64,000 nucleotides of DNA from Aliiroseovarius sp. Z3 (GCF_029105185.1 NZ_JAFMZK010000010.1:1-64000); one strand, 5' to 3'. Shown: positions 41,387 through 51,293, counted from the first letter of the stretch. Notes: generated by a model from the sequence alone, not told the origin. A program made the numbers and translations.

Positions 41387-43507
41387 ATGCGTAGTCAATA
41401 TCGTTTGGGCATTGATGCCGGCGGCACATTCACCGATTTCATCCTGGCGGACAAAACCGGCGGCACTCAGATCTTCAAGGTGCTTTCCACGCCGACCGAG
41501 CCAACAAAGGCCATCCGCAATGGGCTGGCGTTGATCGCAGAAGAAACCGGGTTGAGCGCCGAAGATATCGTTTCCAACTCCGACCTGTGCATCAATGGCA
41601 CAACTGTTGGACTTAATGCTCTGATCACACACACCGGCGCGAAGACTGCTTTGATCGCGACCAAGGGCCATCAGGACTCGATCGAGATCCGGCTTGGCCA
41701 CAAGGAAGATGGTTACAGATACGATCCGGATTATCCGCCCGCAACGATGCTGGTGCCGCGTCACCTGCGCAGAGGTGTCAGCGAGCGGGTGATTTCCGAT
41801 GGATCCGTCAAGACACCGCTGAACGAGGAAGAGGTTCGCGACGCTTGCCGCTATTTCCTTTCGGAAGGCGTTGAGTCTGTGGCCATCAGCTTCGTCTGGT
41901 CGGTTCTGCATCCGGAACACGAAAACCGGGCGGCCGAGATTGTCCGAGAGATGATGCCTGATGTGCGTTTGACCATCGGGTCGCAGCTTTACCCACAAGT
42001 GCGGGAGTATACGCGCACGTCCACGTCGATCGTGAATGCCTATCTGGCACCGATCCTGCAGCGTTATGTCGAGGCGATTGACGCCTATTTCCGCGAGTTG
42101 GGGTCAAAGCATCCCGTGCGCTACTTCCAGTCCAACGGTGGATTGGCGCTTGGCAAGGTGGTCAGCGATCAATCGGTCTATGCCATCAATTCAGGCCCCG
42201 CGTCCGCGCCGCAAGCCGCCCTTGAAGTTGCGAAACCCTGGGGTGACAAGAACATCATCACCTGTGACATGGGCGGCACTTCGTTTGATATTACCTTGAC
42301 CAAGAACGGCAAGGCCAACGTCAACAAAAACATCGACTTTCTGCGGTATCGCATCGGCATTCCAATGATCCAGGTCGAGACATTGGGGGCCGGGGGCGGT
42401 TCGATTGGCTGGATCGATGAAATGGGCCTGATGCAGATGGGTCCGCAGTCGGCTGGATCCGAGCCAGGCCCCGCATGCTATGGGCAAGGGGGCGAGAGGC
42501 CAACGACAACAGATGCCAATCTGGTTCTGGGATACCTCAACGCTGATGGATTGGTCGGTGGTCGGTTGCCGCTTGACGTCGACAAGGCGCGTTCTGCCAT
42601 CCGCACCCACCTGGCCGACCCGCTTGGTATCAGTGTCGAAAAGGCCGCTTACGGCATGTTCACCATCGTGAACAACAACATGGTGAATGCGATCCGGCGC
42701 GTGTCGGTCGAACGGGGGTATGACCCACGCGACTTCGTGCTTATGGGCGCAGGTGGCGCGACGGGGGCCCATATCACGGCTCTGGCCCGAGAGATGGGTA
42801 TTTCCAAAGTTTTGATTAACAAACTGGCTTCGGGTCTTTGTGCCTATGGCCAGATCATCTCGGATGTAAAATACAACTACATGGCACCAGCTCCGATCCG
42901 TTTGCAGGGGGCCGAGGCCGCCAAAACACTTGACGGGCTGTTCAATGGGCTTGAAGGGCGTGGCCGTTCAGATCTTGCGGGTGACGGATTTGGTGACGAC
43001 GACATTTCGATAAGCCGCACGCTCGATATGCGTTACGTCGGGCAGGTGCACGAATGTACCGTCGAGATCGGTCCGTTCGAGGTTACGGAAGAAACGCTTG
43101 GGGACATCAAGGCAGCGTTCCACGCGCGCCACAAGGAGCTTTACACCTACGATGAACCTCATAACTCGGTCGAAGTCGTAAACGTCGAAAGCGCCATCAC
43201 CGGGCATGTGGCCAAGCCTGATCGGATGCACATTGCAGCAGGCAATGGTGCCGAGTCCGCGCGGAAAGGGCACCGGGACATGGTGTTCAACGCAGACGGG
43301 GTTCCCCAACAAACACCGGTGTACGATGGGTCCGCACTCGGGGCGGGTGACACGCTGCAAGGTCCGGCGGTCATCGAGGAAGTGACCACCACAATCGTGG
43401 TCGAACCCGGCTGGACCGTCAATCTGCACGAAACCGGCACCTATGTGCTCACGGCGGATGCCAAGGCGTCAGAGTCGGTCGCGGCCAAGAAGCTGGTTGA
43501 GGCCTGA
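41387..43507 (+). CDS. hyuA: Hydantoinase/oxoprolinase A subunit
   Basis: The 706-residue protein has the ATP-binding actin-like motifs LGIDAGGTFTDFILAD at the N-terminus, CDMGGTSFDITLT near residue 290, and FVLMGAGGATGAHITALARE near 450, with GGGSIGWID between. These are typical of HyuA, the ATPase half that phosphorylates the substrate for ring opening or carboxylation. It follows hyuB after 27 bases with AAAAGGAAA as ribosome site. Three bases later the ABC transporter genes begin, so uptake and breakdown are cotranscribed. Confidence 0.9.
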   Translation: MRSQYRLGIDAGGTFTDFILADKTGGTQIFKVLSTPTEPTKAIRNGLALIAEETGLSAEDIVSNSDLCINGTTVGLNALITHTGAKTALIATKGHQDSIEIRLGHKEDGYRYDPDYPPATMLVPRHLRRGVSERVISDGSVKTPLNEEEVRDACRYFLSEGVESVAISFVWSVLHPEHENRAAEIVREMMPDVRLTIGSQLYPQVREYTRTSTSIVNAYLAPILQRYVEAIDAYFRELGSKHPVRYFQSNGGLALGKVVSDQSVYAINSGPASAPQAALEVAKPWGDKNIITCDMGGTSFDITLTKNGKANVNKNIDFLRYRIGIPMIQVETLGAGGGSIGWIDEMGLMQMGPQSAGSEPGPACYGQGGERPTTTDANLVLGYLNADGLVGGRLPLDVDKARSAIRTHLADPLGISVEKAAYGMFTIVNNNMVNAIRRVSVERGYDPRDFVLMGAGGATGAHITALAREMGISKVLINKLASGLCAYGQIISDVKYNYMAPAPIRLQGAEAAKTLDGLFNGLEGRGRSDLAGDGFGDDDISISRTLDMRYVGQVHECTVEIGPFEVTEETLGDIKAAFHARHKELYTYDEPHNSVEVVNVESAITGHVAKPDRMHIAAGNGAESARKGHRDMVFNADGVPQQTPVYDGSALGAGDTLQGPAVIEEVTTTIVVEPGWTVNLHETGTYVLTADAKASESVAAKKLVEA

Positions 43508-43510
43508 GCC

Positions 43511-44260
43511 GTGACCGGGTTGATCCAACAAGCTACCTCCCTGATGGCGTCTGGGGTGACGGTACAATTCGGCGGGTTCAAAGCCCTAACCGATATCTCC
43601 CTCACCATCACTTCAGGCGCCGTCCATGGGCTGATCGGGCCGAATGGCGCCGGTAAAACGACAATGGTTAACGTGCTGACCGGTTTTCAGGCGTCCACGT
43701 CGGGCCGGGTCACTTTGGGCGGGCGTGACGTCGGCGGTTTGCCGGCGCACGAGCTCAGGCGACAGGGAATTGCCCGAACCTTTCAGGCCGGGCGTCTTTT
43801 TGCCGGGCTAGACGTTCTGGACAATCTTGCGGTGACTGGGGTTGGGCTTGGGCATTCTCGAAGGGCCTCTGAGATCGAGGCGTTTCGCGTTCTGGAAAGC
43901 ATGGGCGTTGCACATCTTGCCGAAAGGCAGGCCGCAGGGTTGCCGTATACAGACGAACGTCGGATCGGCATTGCGCGGGCTTTGATGTTCTCGCCTGCCT
44001 TTCTGTTACTGGACGAACCAGCAGCAGGCATGTCGGAGGCTGAAGCCGAGGATTTGGCCCAACTCATCAAGCGTATCGCAGAAGACTTCGGCACCGGCGT
44101 TCTGTTGATCGAGCACAATGTCGGGTTGGTATTGTCCGTCACCAGCCATGTCTATGTGCTTGATGCAGGACAGATGATCGAAGAAGGCGATCGCTCTGTC
44201 ATCACCAGCAGCCAGAAAGTCCGCGACGCCTATTTCGGGGCAGATCAGGAGGCTGCGTGA
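43511..44260 (+). CDS. livG: Branched-chain amino acid-type ABC transporter ATP-binding protein
   Basis: The protein starts at GTG 43511 with 249 residues. Walker A is GPNGAGKTTM near residue 40, GIARTFQAGRLFAGL is the LivG-type Q-loop region, and Walker B is LLLDEPAAGMSEAEA. The signature loop is altered: in the LSGGQ position I read ERQAAGLPYTDERRIGIARA. It lacks the standard Ser-Gly-Gly, so signature function relies on LPYTDERR, a variant seen in some LivG-like proteins. It pairs with LivF below. Confidence 0.85.
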   Translation: MTGLIQQATSLMASGVTVQFGGFKALTDISLTITSGAVHGLIGPNGAGKTTMVNVLTGFQASTSGRVTLGGRDVGGLPAHELRRQGIARTFQAGRLFAGLDVLDNLAVTGVGLGHSRRASEIEAFRVLESMGVAHLAERQAAGLPYTDERRIGIARALMFSPAFLLLDEPAAGMSEAEAEDLAQLIKRIAEDFGTGVLLIEHNVGLVLSVTSHVYVLDAGQMIEEGDRSVITSSQKVRDAYFGADQEAA

Positions 44261-44997
44261 TGTCGAAACTCGGTATCTTCGATCTGTCCGTAAGATATGG
44301 AAAGGTGCCTGCAATCAACGACCTGTCCTTGCAGGTCGAAGAAGGGGAACGTGTCTTCATTTCCGGGCCGAACGGGGCGGGAAAATCGTCGCTTTTGAAT
44401 GCGATCAGCGGGGCCGTCCCAACATCTCACGGACGGATCGAGTTGGACGGCGATATGCTGACCGGCCGGGCTCCGGAAGCCATTGCGCGCCTTGGGCTGA
44501 GCATGGTTCCCGAAGGCCGCGAAATCTTTGGCAGCTTGACGGTTGAAGAAAACCTTAGGGTTGGCACCGGATTGCGCCGCGACGCGGAAGCCGTTGACTC
44601 TGATATGGAGGACGTCTTCGAGGCTTTTCCAATCCTCCGAGAGCGCCGCAGTGCTGCTGCCGGGGCGCTTTCCGGCGGTCAGCAGCAGATGCTGGCAATT
44701 GGCCGCGCTTTGATGACCAATCCAAAGTTGATGATGGTTGATGAACCATCGCTTGGGCTTGCGCCAAAAATAGTCGATCAGGTCTATGAAACGCTTTGCC
44801 AGCTTCAGGAAGAACGCAGCCTGACATTAATCATCGTCGAGCAAAGCTCGCTTCGCGCCGCACGAGTCGGTGGCCGCATGATTTTGATGCGTGGCGGCAG
44901 TGTTGTCGGCGAAGGCAATGCCGCCGACATGGTCGACCGTGACGCGTTGGCCCAAGCCTATTTCGGAAACCCTAAATGCAAGGAGGTCAACTCATGA
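44260..44997 (+). CDS. livF: Branched-chain amino acid-type ABC transporter ATP-binding protein
   Basis: The 245-residue second ATPase has Walker A GPNGAGKSSLLNAI, MVPEGREIFGSLTVEENL typical of LivF, the intact signature LSGGQQQMLAIGRAL, and Walker B LMMVDEPSLGLAPKIVD. The ATG at 44260 shares a base with the livG stop. A strong AAGGAGG site for livH lies inside its end. The consensus signature here compensates for the variant one in the partner. Confidence 0.88.
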   Translation: MSKLGIFDLSVRYGKVPAINDLSLQVEEGERVFISGPNGAGKSSLLNAISGAVPTSHGRIELDGDMLTGRAPEAIARLGLSMVPEGREIFGSLTVEENLRVGTGLRRDAEAVDSDMEDVFEAFPILRERRSAAAGALSGGQQQMLAIGRALMTNPKLMMVDEPSLGLAPKIVDQVYETLCQLQEERSLTLIIVEQSSLRAARVGGRMILMRGGSVVGEGNAADMVDRDALAQAYFGNPKCKEVNS

Positions 44998-45908
44998 CCA
45001 ACTTTGCGCAGCTTTTCTTTGATGCCGCGTCCCTTGGTGGACTTTACGCCATGGCGGCTCTTGGCATCGCGCTGATCTTTGGCGTCATGAACCTGGTGAA
45101 CTTTGCCCATGGCGAATACATCGCGTTCTGCGTTTTTGCACTGATCGTCCCATCAACGGATGCCGTGGCGGTGATGTTTCTGGGGCGTGCACCGGCGGTT
45201 CTTCTGGTTCCGTTGATTTTGGTCATTGGCGGCATGATTGCTGTCGCGTCAGAATATGCCGTCTTCCGGCATCTTCGAAACGCTGATCCGGTGGCCATGA
45301 TGATTTCGTCGTTCGCGCTCGGTTTTGTCATTCGCAATGTTCTTCTGGCAACCTATGGCGGGCGCCCGAAGGCGATCAGCCTGTGGCCCGAACTGAACAC
45401 ACCCGTTCAGATTGCTGGCGCCAGCGTGCCGCTTCTTCAGGTGATCGTGATCCTGACCACGCTTCTTGTAGTTGCCGCACTGGCGTTCCTTTTGAAGAAG
45501 ACAAGGCTCGGCCTTGAGATGCGCGCGGCGGCTGAGAACTTCACGATGGCGCGGCTTCTGGGTGTCAGGGCTAACGTCGTTATCACGGGCGCGTTCGCCC
45601 TTTCCGGTGCTTTGGCGGCGGCAGTGGCTTTGATTATGGCGACCCAAACCGGGGTTGCCGATGTCCGGATGGGTGGGCAGATCATGCTCGTCGCTTTCAT
45701 TGCCACTGTGATTGGCGGGCTGGGAAGCCTGCCCGGAGCCGTTGCAGCGGGTTTCCTGATAGGGGGCGTGTCCGTTCTTTTGCAGGCGTTCCTGCCCCTT
45801 GAGGCGCGGCCCTTCCGCGACGCCTTCCTGTACACGCTGGTCATTGCTTGCCTGCTTTTGCGTCCGCAGGGGCTGTTTGTTCCTGCCTCAGCCAAACCGA
45901 GGGTCTGA
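44994..45908 (+). CDS. livH: Branched-chain amino acid-type ABC permease (LivH-like)
   Basis: ATG 44994 follows AAGGAGG by 7 bases and overlaps the livF stop (ATGA). The 304-residue inner-membrane protein has eight or more helices with LivH landmarks GGLYAMAALGIALIFGVMNL, FAHGEYIAFCV, and late TVIGGLGSLPGAVAAGFLIG. It forms the channel with LivM. Related systems import branched amino acids, amides or urea. Confidence 0.9.
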   Translation: MTNFAQLFFDAASLGGLYAMAALGIALIFGVMNLVNFAHGEYIAFCVFALIVPSTDAVAVMFLGRAPAVLLVPLILVIGGMIAVASEYAVFRHLRNADPVAMMISSFALGFVIRNVLLATYGGRPKAISLWPELNTPVQIAGASVPLLQVIVILTTLLVVAALAFLLKKTRLGLEMRAAAENFTMARLLGVRANVVITGAFALSGALAAAVALIMATQTGVADVRMGGQIMLVAFIATVIGGLGSLPGAVAAGFLIGGVSVLLQAFLPLEARPFRDAFLYTLVIACLLLRPQGLFVPASAKPRV

Positions 45909-45909
45909 G

Positions 45910-46989
45910 ATGGCTTCCAAACACCAAGAAAACCGCTTCGCGGCCTATTCCACGCCAATTATTCTGGCGGCAATCCTCCTTGCCTTGGTTCTTCTTGTCG
46001 TTGCTTTCGGCGACAAGGCGCTTGCTCGGACAGCCGCGGAAACACTGATCCGCGTCACACTGGTGGTGGGCCTTTGGATCTTCGTCGGCAATTCCGGGGT
46101 CATCAGCTTCGGTCACGCGGGATACATGGCAGTCGGGGCTTATTGCTCTGCCTGGTTTACGCTGCGACCGCAGATGAAATCACTGTTTCTGCCCGATCTT
46201 CCGGGTTGGCTTCTTGAAGCGCAGTGGCCCGTCTTGCCCGCTGCCATTGCCGCCGGGCTGCTCGCTGCTGCCGTTGCCCTGCTGTCAGGGGCTGCAATCT
46301 TGCGACTCTCTGGGATTGCCGCGTCAATCGCGACATTCGCATTTCTGGCGATCATCAATACGGTCTACTCAAACTGGGAGGGGGTCACCGGGGCCACGTC
46401 CTCGGTTGTGGGTCTGCCGCGATATGTCGACCACTGGGTCGCACTTGCCTGGGCAGTTACAGCGATCCTTGCTGCCAATATCTACGCGAACTCCGCCTCT
46501 GGTCTGGCTCTGCGTGCCACGCGCGAAGACGAGGTTGCAGCCCGGGCGTCGGGCATCAACATGTATCGTCACCGGCTGCTGTCGCTGGTCATCTCGGGCT
46601 TCTTCACGGGCGTTTCGGGGGCACTTCTGGGCCATTCCATAGGGGTTCTCAATCCGGATAGTTTTTACCTTGGGATCACATTTATCTCACTGGCGATGCT
46701 TGTCGTGGGAGGGATCGGGAGCCTTTCTGGCGCGGTCATCGGCGTGATCGTGCTGTCGACGGTCATCGAACTTCTGGTTCGGGCCGAACAGGGTTTTGCA
46801 ATTGGCTCGGCCGAATTTGCCCTGCCTTCCGGCAGCCAGGAAATCCTGATCGGCCTGATCATGGTTCTTGTCCTGATTTTGCGCCCCTCGGGCCTGTCGG
46901 CAGGCCGTGAATTCAAACTGAGGCTTAAGCTGCCTCACAAAACGCTCGCAAATGAGCAAATCCCTTCCAACAGAGGAGAAATCAAATGA
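45910..46989 (+). CDS. livM: Branched-chain amino acid-type ABC permease (LivM-like)
   Basis: The start at ATG 45910, just after livH, gives 359 residues. LivM landmarks are GNSGVISFGHAGYMAVGAYC near residue 57, SGIAASIATFAFLAIINTVY, and LVVGGIGSLSGAVIGVIVLS. It ends in a basic cytoplasmic tail. It overlaps the binding-protein gene by four bases, so all five transporter genes are coupled or nearly so. Confidence 0.9.
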   Translation: MASKHQENRFAAYSTPIILAAILLALVLLVVAFGDKALARTAAETLIRVTLVVGLWIFVGNSGVISFGHAGYMAVGAYCSAWFTLRPQMKSLFLPDLPGWLLEAQWPVLPAAIAAGLLAAAVALLSGAAILRLSGIAASIATFAFLAIINTVYSNWEGVTGATSSVVGLPRYVDHWVALAWAVTAILAANIYANSASGLALRATREDEVAARASGINMYRHRLLSLVISGFFTGVSGALLGHSIGVLNPDSFYLGITFISLAMLVVGGIGSLSGAVIGVIVLSTVIELLVRAEQGFAIGSAEFALPSGSQEILIGLIMVLVLILRPSGLSAGREFKLRLKLPHKTLANEQIPSNRGEIK

Positions 46990-48158
46990 AGAAATTAGCT
47001 TATGCGGCAGTGCTTGCCGCGCTTGCTCTACCCGCCTGGGCAGAGGACGACATCACCGTTGGCTTCGCGATCGCACAATCTGGCTGGATGGAAGCCTATG
47101 ACACGCCAGCGGTTACCGCGGCGAGGATTCGCATTGAAGAAATCAATGCGAGCGGTGGCCTTCTGGGCCGTCAGATTGCCTGGGTAGAAGCAGACACCAA
47201 AACGGACCGCGATCAGTCTGCCAGGGCAGGCCTTCAAGTTATTGATGAGGGTGCCGACATGATGGTGGTGAGTTGCGATTACGACTTCGGCGCCCCGGCC
47301 GCGCTGTCGGCGGAAGCGCAAGGTATGGTTTCGTTCTTCCTGTGCGCCGAGGATGTCAAAGCTGGCATCCAGGGGGTGGGGCCCAACGCCTTCTCGGGAT
47401 CGGTGTTGGCGGCGGTTCAAGGCGCAACGATGGCAGAATGGAGCCACGCCACGCGCGAGGCCCGCACCGGTTACGTGCTTCTCGACACAACAATCGAATA
47501 CAACAAAGGCATCTGCACCGGGTTTGACTGGATGTTCCCGACACTCGACGGAACTGAAATAGTTGGTCGGGACACGTTCAAGAATGGCGATGCTTCGATC
47601 GCCAGCCAGATTACCCGGATCAAGGCATTGGAGCAGGAGCCGGATGTTATCATGCTGTGCTCCTATATCCCCGGCGCTGCCTCGGCGGTGCGTCAAATTC
47701 GAGCAGCCGGTATCAACTCACTTATCCTCAATGGATCAGCGGTTGACGGTTCTTACTGGCTGGATGCCGCACCTAACCTTTCAGGGTTTGCTGTCCCTGT
47801 TCAGGGGTCAATCTACGGCGATGATCCGCGGCCGGAGGTCGAGGCCTTCAACGCAGCATATGAAGCCGCAACCGGCGCACGCCCAGCCAGCCAATATGCT
47901 TATCCGGGCTACGTTCTTATCGACCTTTGGGCCAAGGCTGTTGAACGTGCGGGAACGCTTGACGGCGCGGCTGTAACTGCCGAACTCGAACAGATGCAAA
48001 ACGAGCCGACAGCATTCGGACCGCGCACCTTCACCAGTGAGTTGCACCACCAAAACTCGGCGGAAATGCAAATTGTCGAGATTACCGATGGTTCGCCTGC
48101 TGTGGTGGGAAGCTGGACGATAAGTCAGCCTGTTCCGCTCGATGTGCTGTTGCGGTAA
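46986..48158 (+). CDS. ABC transporter substrate-binding protein (type 1 fold, LivK/amide-like)
   Basis: The 390-residue periplasmic protein has a 19-residue signal peptide ending LPAWA. The Leu/Ile/Val-binding protein fold is visible in ITVGFAIAQSGWMEAYDTPA, RIEEINASGGLLGRQIAWVE, GADMMVVSCDYDFGAPAALS, and DGTEIVGRDTFKNGDASIAS. A binding-protein gene last in the operon is unusual, since it is normally the most expressed. The ligand is unknown, but the upstream hydantoinase genes point to a cyclic amide or ureide. Confidence 0.87.
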   Translation: MKKLAYAAVLAALALPAWAEDDITVGFAIAQSGWMEAYDTPAVTAARIRIEEINASGGLLGRQIAWVEADTKTDRDQSARAGLQVIDEGADMMVVSCDYDFGAPAALSAEAQGMVSFFLCAEDVKAGIQGVGPNAFSGSVLAAVQGATMAEWSHATREARTGYVLLDTTIEYNKGICTGFDWMFPTLDGTEIVGRDTFKNGDASIASQITRIKALEQEPDVIMLCSYIPGAASAVRQIRAAGINSLILNGSAVDGSYWLDAAPNLSGFAVPVQGSIYGDDPRPEVEAFNAAYEAATGARPASQYAYPGYVLIDLWAKAVERAGTLDGAAVTAELEQMQNEPTAFGPRTFTSELHHQNSAEMQIVEITDGSPAVVGSWTISQPVPLDVLLR

Positions 48159-48173
48159 CCAATGAATCTCTGG

Positions 48174-48197
48174 CGGCGATTGAATTTTTGATCGCCG
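48174..48197 (+). terminator. Weak hairpin after the hyu-liv operon
   Basis: CGGCGAT (48174-48180) and ATCGCCG (48191-48197) are perfect seven-base arms around a 10-base T-rich loop, 15 bases after the last stop. There is no T run downstream, so Rho-independent termination is uncertain. Confidence 0.4.
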
Positions 48198-48397
48198 TCA
48201 CACCAGATTTTCACAGACTTGATTGAAGAATTTATTGAGTGCAGCCCGGGTTGATTTTCCGAAGCACTCTAAAGGCCACGACGCGCCGTCATCCATCATC
48301 GTGTCAGGCAGGGCCGCAGTAAGTGAACGTATGCGCGGATTGCGCGATAAAAAATTTCGCTGGAAGGCCGTTCGATCCGGGCTTACCTTCCAGCATC

Positions 48398-48955
48398 ATG
48401 GATAAGCCAGACTCGATCCTTTCCCTTCTTCCGGCCCGCCTGAAACAAGCGCGGCAGGCGCAGGGGTTGTCGCTGGATGCGGTGGCCAAGCTGTCAGGCG
48501 TGTCGCGCAGCATGGTCAGCCAGATCGAGCGGGGCGAATCTTCGCCAACCGTATCGACCTTGTGGAACCTGACCCGCGCCCTGCAGGTGGATTTCGCTGG
48601 GCTTTTGGAAGAACAGGCGGGCAGTCGGATCGAAGTGTTGCGCGTCGATGAGGTGCCGACGATCGAAAATCATGGGGACGGTTGCACGATCCGCATTCTG
48701 TCGCCACCGGAAGACGCGGGGCGTCACGAGGTCTATGAATTGCGGTTTGCCGATGGGGGCATGCTGGAGTCAGAGCCGCATGCCTGTGGCACGAAAGAGA
48801 ACCTGACAGTGATCGAGGGCGTATTGACCGTGACCAGCGGCGATGCGTCGAACCGTTTGAACACTGGCGAGACAGCCCGCTACGCGGCGGATGTGCCGCA
48901 CCGGTTGCAGGCCGTCGGGCAGGCGCGGGCGTTTCTTGTCGTCAAAGGTGTTTGA
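48398..48955 (+). CDS. XRE family regulator with C-terminal cupin domain
   Basis: ATG 48398 gives 185 residues. A Cro/C1 helix-turn-helix occupies about residues 12-67 (LSGVSRSMVSQIERGESSPT) and a cupin small-molecule pocket about residues 110-183 (ESEPHACGTKENLTVIEGVL, then GETARYAADVPHRLQ). Such proteins control adjacent catabolic genes. It reads towards kbl-tdh with 94 bases between. A dyad TAACGGA-N6-TCCGTTA-like site lies in that gap and again before the opine-dehydrogenase gene, so both may be targets; this is inference. Confidence 0.85.
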   Translation: MDKPDSILSLLPARLKQARQAQGLSLDAVAKLSGVSRSMVSQIERGESSPTVSTLWNLTRALQVDFAGLLEEQAGSRIEVLRVDEVPTIENHGDGCTIRILSPPEDAGRHEVYELRFADGGMLESEPHACGTKENLTVIEGVLTVTSGDASNRLNTGETARYAADVPHRLQAVGQARAFLVVKGV

Positions 48956-48996
48956 CTGGCCCTGAACCGGTTGCCCGGCTTGAGTTATCCCGTATT

Positions 48997-49016
48997 GCGG
49001 AATGTTATCCGTTATA
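48997..49016. promoter_or_regulatory. Candidate dyad operator upstream of kbl-tdh (copy 1)
   Basis: GCGGAATGTTATCCGTTATA contains the dyad CGGA-N6-TCCG. Its reverse complement TATAACGGATAACATTCCG matches TATAACGGATGACATTCCG at 55941-55959 in 18 of 19 bases. It lies 34-53 bases before the kbl start, a position suited to promoter control. Confidence 0.6.
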
Positions 49017-49049
49017 GTAGCAAGATCGCGAAAATCAGAGGAGCACCCC

Positions 49050-50237
49050 ATGTCTGACCGTTTTCTCACCGATCTGAAATCCACGCTCGCAGGGATCGAG
49101 GCCGACGGCCTGATGAAGCGCGAACGTCTGATCACGTCACCGCAGGGGGCCGAAATCTCGGTGGGGGGGCAAGAGGTTATCAACTTGTGCGCCAACAATT
49201 ATCTGGGGCTGGCCGATCATCCCGACTTGATCCGTGCCGCGCGTGACGTGATGGACGACAAGGGGTTCGGCATGGCCTCGGTCCGGTTCATCTGCGGCAC
49301 GCAGGATTTGCACCGGGAGCTGGAGCAGAAGCTGGCGGCGTTTCTGGGCAAGGACGATTCGATCCTGTTTGCGGCGTGTTTCGATGCGAATGGCGGGTTG
49401 TTTGAACCGCTGTTGGGACCAGAGGATGCGATTGTCTCGGACGCGCTGAACCATGCCTCGATCATCGACGGGATACGGCTGTGCAAGGCGCGGCGTTTTC
49501 GGTACGCGAACAACGACATGGGTGATCTTGAGGCGAAGCTGAAAGAGGCGCGCGAGGGCGCGGCGCGGCATGTGATGATCGCGACCGATGGCGTCTTTTC
49601 GATGGATGGGTATCTGGCCAACCTGCCGGAAATCACGCGATTGGCGCGGGAATATGATGCTGTGGTGATGGTGGATGATTGCCACGCGACCGGATTCATG
49701 GGGCCGCGCGGGGCGGGGACGCCGGACCATTTTGGCGTCGATGTGGACATTCTGACCGGCACCTTGGGCAAGGCTTTGGGTGGCGCGCTTGGCGGCTATA
49801 TCGCCGGGCCGCAACCGGTGATCGACCTGCTTCGCCAGCGGGCGCGGCCTTACCTGTTTTCGAACGCGCTGCCTCCGTCGATTGTCGCAGCGGGGCTTGA
49901 GGCGATCCGGCTGGTTGAAGAGGGCATCGAACTGCGCACCCGTCTGTTCGAAAACGCGCGCTATTGGCGCGACGGGTTAAGCAAGCTGGGTTTCGATCTG
50001 CTGGACGGTGAGCATCCGATCATCCCGGTGATGCTGGGCGAGGCGCCTTTGGCGCAGAAGATGGCGGCCGGTTTGTTTGACGAAGGCGTCTATGTGTCGG
50101 GCTTCTTCTATCCGGTGGTGCCGCATGGAAAGGCGCGCATTCGCACCCAGATGAGCGCCGCGCTGACCACCGGCCAGCTTGACCGCGCGCTGACCGCCTT
50201 CGCCAAGGTCGGTCGCGATTTGGGAGTGATCAAATGA
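49050..50237 (+). CDS. kbl: Glycine C-acetyltransferase (2-amino-3-ketobutyrate CoA ligase)
   Basis: ATG 49050 follows AGAGGAGCA and gives 395 residues, near the E. coli length (398). It has the alpha-oxoamine synthase fold with PLP-binding Lys241 ([16 protein letters not shown]), [17 protein letters not shown] with the cofactor-contact Asp, and [17 protein letters not shown]. It splits 2-amino-3-ketobutyrate with CoA into glycine and acetyl-CoA. Coupled with tdh by an ATGA overlap, it completes the threonine degradation pathway. Confidence 0.95.
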   Translation: MSDRFLTDLKSTLAGIEADGLMKRERLITSPQGAEISVGGQEVINLCANNYLGLADHPDLIRAARDVMDDKGFGMASVRFICGTQDLHRELEQKLAAFLGKDDSILFAACFDANGGLFEPLLGPEDAIVSDALNHASIIDGIRLCKARRFRYANNDMGDLEAKLKEAREGAARHVMIATDGVFSMDGYLANLPEITRLAREYDAVVMVDDCHATGFMGPRGAGTPDHFGVDVDILTGTLGKALGGALGGYIAGPQPVIDLLRQRARPYLFSNALPPSIVAAGLEAIRLVEEGIELRTRLFENARYWRDGLSKLGFDLLDGEHPIIPVMLGEAPLAQKMAAGLFDEGVYVSGFFYPVVPHGKARIRTQMSAALTTGQLDRALTAFAKVGRDLGVIK

Positions 50238-51280
50238 GCCTGCCAAACACGATGAAAGCCCTGGAAAAATCCAAGCCCGAGGAAGGGCTTTGGATGGTGC
50301 AAGCGCCGGTGCCGGAAATCGGCCCGGATGACGTTCTGATCCGCATCAACGCCACCGGCATTTGCGGCACGGATATCCACATCTGGAATTGGGACGAATG
50401 GGCCGAAGCCACGGTCCCGGTGCCGATGATCACGGGGCACGAGTTTGCGGGCGAGATCGTCGAGCTTGGCCGCAATGTGACCGGGCTTGAGATCGGGCAG
50501 CGGTGTTCGGGCGAAGGCCATGTGGTCGGCACGGAAAGCCGCCAAAGCCGGTCAGGCAAGTTCCATCTTGATCCCGGCACGCGGGGGATCGGCGTGAATG
50601 TGCAGGGGGCGTTTGCCGAATACCTGCGGCTGCCTGCGTTCAACGTGGTGCCTCTGCCCGATGATATTCCGGACGAGATCGGCGCGATCCTCGACCCGCT
50701 GGGCAATGCTGTTCACACGGCGCTGAGCTTCGATCTGCTGGGCGAGGATGTGTTGATCACCGGCGCGGGGCCAATTGGCATCATGGCCGCTGCGGTGGCC
50801 CGTCATGCGGGCGCGCGGCATGTGGTGATCACCGACATCAACCCCGACCGGCTGAAGCTGGCGGAACATGTCTGCCCCAATATCCGCACCGTGGATGTCA
50901 CCCGCGAAGACTTGCGGGACGTGATCCACGAGCTGGGCATGAAACAGGGCTTCGATGTCGGGTTGGAAATGTCGGGCAGCCAGCAGGCGCTGGACCAGAT
51001 GGTTGAAAGCCTGATCATGGGCGGCAAGATCGCACTTCTGGGTATTCCGCCGGGCAAGTCCCCGGTCGACTGGTCGCGTATCGTGTTCAAGGCGATCACC
51101 ATCAAGGGCGTCTATGGCCGCGAGATGTTTGAAACCTGGTACAAGATGATCGCGATGCTGCAAAACGGGCTGGACGTAAGCCGGGTGATCACCCATCGCA
51201 TGGGCGTGGACGAATTCAAGGACGGCTTTGCCGCAATGAAATCCGGCCTGTCGGGCAAAGTGGTGCTGAACTGGCGGTGA
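50234..51280 (+). CDS. tdh: L-threonine 3-dehydrogenase
   Basis: The 348-residue medium-chain dehydrogenase has catalytic-zinc ligands in [17 protein letters not shown] and [18 protein letters not shown]-binding [20 protein letters not shown], and [14 protein letters not shown]. The lobe that normally holds a structural zinc through four cysteines (CGHCRNC...C in E. coli) is replaced by [20 protein letters not shown] with no cysteine. The rest is full length. It oxidises threonine to 2-amino-3-ketobutyrate for Kbl. Confidence 0.93.
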   Translation: MSLPNTMKALEKSKPEEGLWMVQAPVPEIGPDDVLIRINATGICGTDIHIWNWDEWAEATVPVPMITGHEFAGEIVELGRNVTGLEIGQRCSGEGHVVGTESRQSRSGKFHLDPGTRGIGVNVQGAFAEYLRLPAFNVVPLPDDIPDEIGAILDPLGNAVHTALSFDLLGEDVLITGAGPIGIMAAAVARHAGARHVVITDINPDRLKLAEHVCPNIRTVDVTREDLRDVIHELGMKQGFDVGLEMSGSQQALDQMVESLIMGGKIALLGIPPGKSPVDWSRIVFKAITIKGVYGREMFETWYKMIAMLQNGLDVSRVITHRMGVDEFKDGFAAMKSGLSGKVVLNWR

Positions 51281-51293
51281 AGTCCAGAAGGGG

